From assembly GCA_002633005.1 (NCBI GenBank), contig NMRA01000426.1:30974-94973 (forward strand): a stretch of 64,000 nt of DNA, written 5' to 3'. The notes under the pieces are model-generated. The model searched no databases. It was not told the origin of the DNA and was given only the letters and a program-made list of their open reading frames with translations. The position numbers and the translations under genes are program-made. The stretch is from Phoronis australis. Taxonomy: Eukaryota > Phoronida > Phoronidae. The first letter of the stretch is position 1; every line of letters begins with the position of its first letter. Shown in pieces: positions 60,384-64,000 of the stretch.

Positions 60384-60874
60384 TTAAGATAGGCCTAGGG
60401 ATATTGTGCTCAGGATGTGATAAATTGAATTTTATATGCGCTAACTGCAAAGCGATACCGAAGCTAGTTTACAGTGAAACAACACATGCAGTTTGAGATA
60501 AATGGTCATATATATTATGACAAACTAAACTACTACAGATATCAGTAATTACAAAAGTTATATAACATGTTGAACTGTAAATTAAGGTGGGTGACAATCT
60601 GCCAAGATACGTTAGTGTGCATTCAGACAGTTTGTTTCTCACGTTATGTATATTACAACTACTCATTTAGCCATCTGCTATTTTCTGAGAAAGTCAACTT
60701 TTCAGAGATTTCCTAATCTACCGGTAAATACATCAAAATTTTACGCAAAACTTTCATTCTGTTAAATAGCATTTTTAAAGATCTTTTGGTTCAAGAACTC
60801 GGTACTGTGATAAAAATTCAACAGTAAGACTTTTGCCAAAGAATCTAGAAGTCTTGATACCTGATAAAGTAGTA

Positions 60875-62281
60875 CCGTATTCGCCGTAATAACCGCCCAT
60901 GGCGCTTAGAAAAGTTCGGTTCAGGGGGGGCGCTTATTATAACCCAAGGCGGTTGAAACCCGGTCTCCGAAACGGGTGAAATCGGAAGCTAAGATTCATA
61001 AAATTTACGCTCTGTGACATATATGTAATCTATGAAAGACTTTCAACAAAACTGTGGTGCATTGCTATCAAACTTTGCAGCTAAATTACGACCATTTTAC
61101 AGAAAATTGTGCTGAAATTCCAGGGCGAAAACTCGCCGACTGACTGCCTCGAAATCGCCGTCTTCGATATGGCGATTTCTATGCTTGAATAAAAATGGTT
61201 TTGACTCAAGCAACTTACCTGAAATCCTCATTAAGTTTTATAAGTAGCATCTCTAAGATTTTTTAAGTTCCCGTGGTGTCTGGATTAACGGCAGGTTTAA
61301 GTACAAATCTGTGCATCTACATGTATGATCGGCAACACGGCGAGAAAAATGTCTGGACGAACAAACATGTTGTTGTCACGTGACGCTTGTTTTGAAGTTC
61401 GTCTGCGAATAAGCGAGCGCGTGCGTATCACCAGAGTTCATTTGCCAAAGCAGAGACCGTCTTTTGGCCAGAGGCATGCAATCTAACTAGCTAGATGTGT
61501 CTAAAGAAATTTGCACAGGCAGTAGGCCTAAACCAGAGCGTGTTTCATTCAGCACTTGCCGGTCTCGTGCTAAAAACTTTCGACATTTGTCTCGGTAAGG
61601 CCCATATTAGTCGCCGTGTAGCTGGATGCGTACGTAACTATCTGACAGTTATTTTTCGGTGTAAGGGTGTGTAAGCATTCACTGTCAGTTGTCACTTTAT
61701 CGGATGTTCGGCTTAAAAACACCAATTATGGTTAATCAAACAATACATCTCAAAAATAACGCAAACATGTTTTATAGTATTAGAAATTGTCGGAAATTAG
61801 TGCCAATATTCATTTCTTATCGATGCTATGCTACCCGTTTCATGAATGGAAAATTCCCGACTAAGGTCTTTGATGACAGGTTCATGTATGTAGCGCGCGC
61901 GCTTCCTGGCCACGTGCGTTTAACACCGAGTTATTTTTATTCATGAGACAGTCGATGTGTCTACCGAAAGGTCAGACCATAGAGTGGGACACGGTCGTCG
62001 CGAGAGAGTAGCAACGCTGTTGCGTTCTTTTTGAAGCGCTGCGTTACTTTGAAGTGTAAAGTCACGGCTAAATACAAACGTAGCAGTGCCGCTGGTGGTC
62101 TAGAAGACCCGTGCAAAACTTTTTTGATAAATTGAAGACGTTACTGTAGCTGAGTTTTAGGACTGTAGGTACGTCATTGTTCCCGTGTATACGTTCATGG
62201 ACTGGGCGCTTATTTCAGCAAAGTCTGAAAACGCGTGGGGGGCGCTTATAGGGGCTTGGGCGGTTATTACGGCGAATACGG
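60875..62281 (+). mobile_element. HIRAN-carrying TA-flanked transposon, copy 2, both ends present
   Basis: CCGTATTCGCCGTAATAACC then GCCCA on the left is repeated in reverse at the right (GGGCGGTTATTACGGCGAAT, ACGG), flanked by TA on both sides (60,873-60,874 and 62,282-62,283). Subterminal GGGGGGCGCTTAT words follow at each end. The interior is collinear with copies 1 and 3: CGAAAACTCGCCGACTG, TTTTTTAAGTTCCCG, a GTCTCGGTAAGGCC region, then a more decayed HIRAN-like relic near 61,950-62,070. Confidence 0.8.
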
Positions 62282-62289
62282 TACACTGG

Positions 62290-64000
62290 AAGTGGCACCT
62301 GGTCCAGGAGAAAAACAAACGAAACCAGACAAACCTTCTGGTTTCATTTTAAGTTAATTTACTGCAAAAACAACCAATCATTTCTTGTCCTGTTTATCAC
62401 TCCAGTCTCTGAAAGTCTCATCTTGTCAAACTGAGTACTAGTAATGACAAATCAATGACAACTGAACCTGAAGCTAACTATATCTTTCCTCATTAAATGA
62501 ACAAAACGATGAAAAACAATGAAGATTCAGATACACATCTGCCACAGGTGTAAAAGCAACCAGACTAAAAACGTCGTCAGTAAGATCAGGTTGACAGAGA
62601 CAAATGAGTAAATTCAACAACCGTAACCTAATGTTTGTTGGCTCTTCTTACATACATAAAAAGCTTACAAAGCTAAAATATGTTCTGATTATTTAACATT
62701 CTAACTAGAAAACAACACAAAATATTGAAAATACCTCCAGGACACCAGCGTAAGTTTTTTGAAAATTGACAGAGCTATCCTCTCGTACATAAACATCTGA
62801 CATAAATATTATGAATTAATCAGCACAGTTAATACAATAACATGGATAAGTTAATACAACATGGACGTGTTAATATAGTAACTGTCACTTAATAATGAGA
62901 AGATTCAAAGACGATCTGCTCAATAATATACAATAACAAGAACTCTTTGTTTAACAACACAATGACTGCCACGGAAATTGTTAAGGTTTTGGGGTCTCAT
63001 TTTCCATGAAATTGGGTGAGAATCAAATGTAAAGCACGGGTATATCGTCAGAAAATGCTCCTTTAATATCAGACCTATGAGTGTATTTGCAGATGGGCGT
63101 ATCTGCAGAAAACTTAGGTACTATAAACTTGGTCCTTAGTTTCACCAGAGATCTATTACAAGATGGAAATCAAGGAAACCGAGCGTTCACTAGTTTCCCT
63201 CATAGGGGAAACTAAATAGTCCACTTGTGGGTTTATTCGCGGTTGTCGAAAACAGCTATGGCGTCACACTTGGGGGGACAGAACCCGTCTTATTTGCCAT
63301 CGTGTTGAATGCAACCTCATTAATGACTCGCGATTTATTATTTCATGTGTCAATAGAAAGTTTTGCGTCGTCGACTGATGCCACAATTTCCTTGGTGGTT
63401 GTTAGATCGTGGACTCACAGTAAATGGTAGCTAGCCAGCTAACTGTATGAAGACTGGTAAGTACCACTGCGAGTATAGCCTTGGTCCAAAGCTGAATACT
63501 AAATATACAGCTTTGCACCAATGTAGGTAAAAAACAGACCAAATAAAACTTGACACAATAATTAGTGACATTGAAGCTGCACTAAACTTACCTGTGTTGA
63601 AAATTTAGCTTCTTACTGTTATTCTAAAATTGTGGTGCGACCTTTTGCTTTGGCTTTCGGCGCCATGAAATATTGTGTCACCTATTAGCCAATTTTTTCG
63701 CAGATTCTTCAATCACTGAACTGTTCGTCTCTTCCCGGCACGAGGTTGCGTATATGTCACAATTGAAACTGGTTTCACTTCTTTACAAATTTTTGGTATT
63801 TTAATACCAGCAAACTGAATTTCAGAACAAATTTTGCTGCTGCAAAGCTGTCATCAACTCCCCAGTAATGTCACAAAATTTTAGGAAATGTTTTTCACTT
63901 AAACAGCTGCAACGGGCGAGGTGAGTATCGGTTGACTCCCAGATTTGCATGCAGCCCCCGCCAGTCGTTAGTTATACATGTTAATATAACAAAGTTTTAC
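62290..64000. other. Right edge, no supported gene
   Basis: Apart from the possible short exon at 62,735-62,796, no structure is supported. Confidence 0.35.
62735..62796 (-). CDS. Possible isolated short exon
   Basis: ATGTCAG precedes and GTATTT follows a 62-base open stretch (phase 1 to 0) reading VYVREDSSVNFQKTYAGVLE. It could be an exon of a gene that starts to the right of the window. No partner exon was found. Confidence 0.18.

Overview
This is a eukaryotic, animal-type window of about 63% A+T. It has long introns, many transposable-element relics and minisatellites, two runs of N and two single-N joins. There are no bacterial-style operons, and most open frames shorter than 120 codons are chance. 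The one clear host gene and the type of repeats suggest a marine invertebrate, perhaps an invertebrate deuterostome. The species cannot be fixed from the sequence.

The main gene is on the minus strand, from about 29,459 down to at least 3,572 and probably past the left edge. Twelve exons join in one frame with GT/AG ends. They encode a signal peptide, an Ig-like domain, a class I cytokine-receptor module (four spaced cysteines, then a degenerate WSxWS, here WSNPS) and two further fibronectin-III-type domains. This resembles the gp130/LIFR/Domeless group. Intron phases across the cytokine module run 1-2-1-0-1. The transmembrane and cytoplasmic exons were not found with confidence; a phase-1 microexon (2,252-2,269) and a good-donor exon (35-174) are candidates.

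Most of the rest is mobile DNA, and several elements can be delimited to the base by inverted ends and target duplications. They are: a 1,474-bp element with TATA duplications and a decayed THAP-like start (4,716-6,189); two hAT-type elements with 8-bp duplications (11,317-11,721 and 36,056-37,024); a P-element-like relic with 8-bp duplications and a decayed THAP start (24,297-25,959); three copies of a TTAA-flanked element (51,778-53,255; 53,602-55,025; 58,965-60,383); a short AGGCCCTTTCA-ended element with 3-bp duplications; and TA-flanked elements whose ends are full of GCGCCC/ACCGCCC words. Three copies of one TA-flanked family (26,150-27,331; 46,318-49,110; 60,875-62,281) carry relics of a HIRAN-like protein, which is the most unusual cargo here. 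Two non-LTR retrotransposon fragments (47,335-48,780 and 50,390-51,280) and a third reversed tail (about 20,060-20,500) are also present. Several elements are nested or sit inside minisatellites.

The right half (about 29.5-64 kb) has no convincing host gene, only isolated possible exons. The pair 9,829-10,706 / 10,708-11,592 is probably an assembly artefact: two overlapping contigs placed in tandem around a single N.
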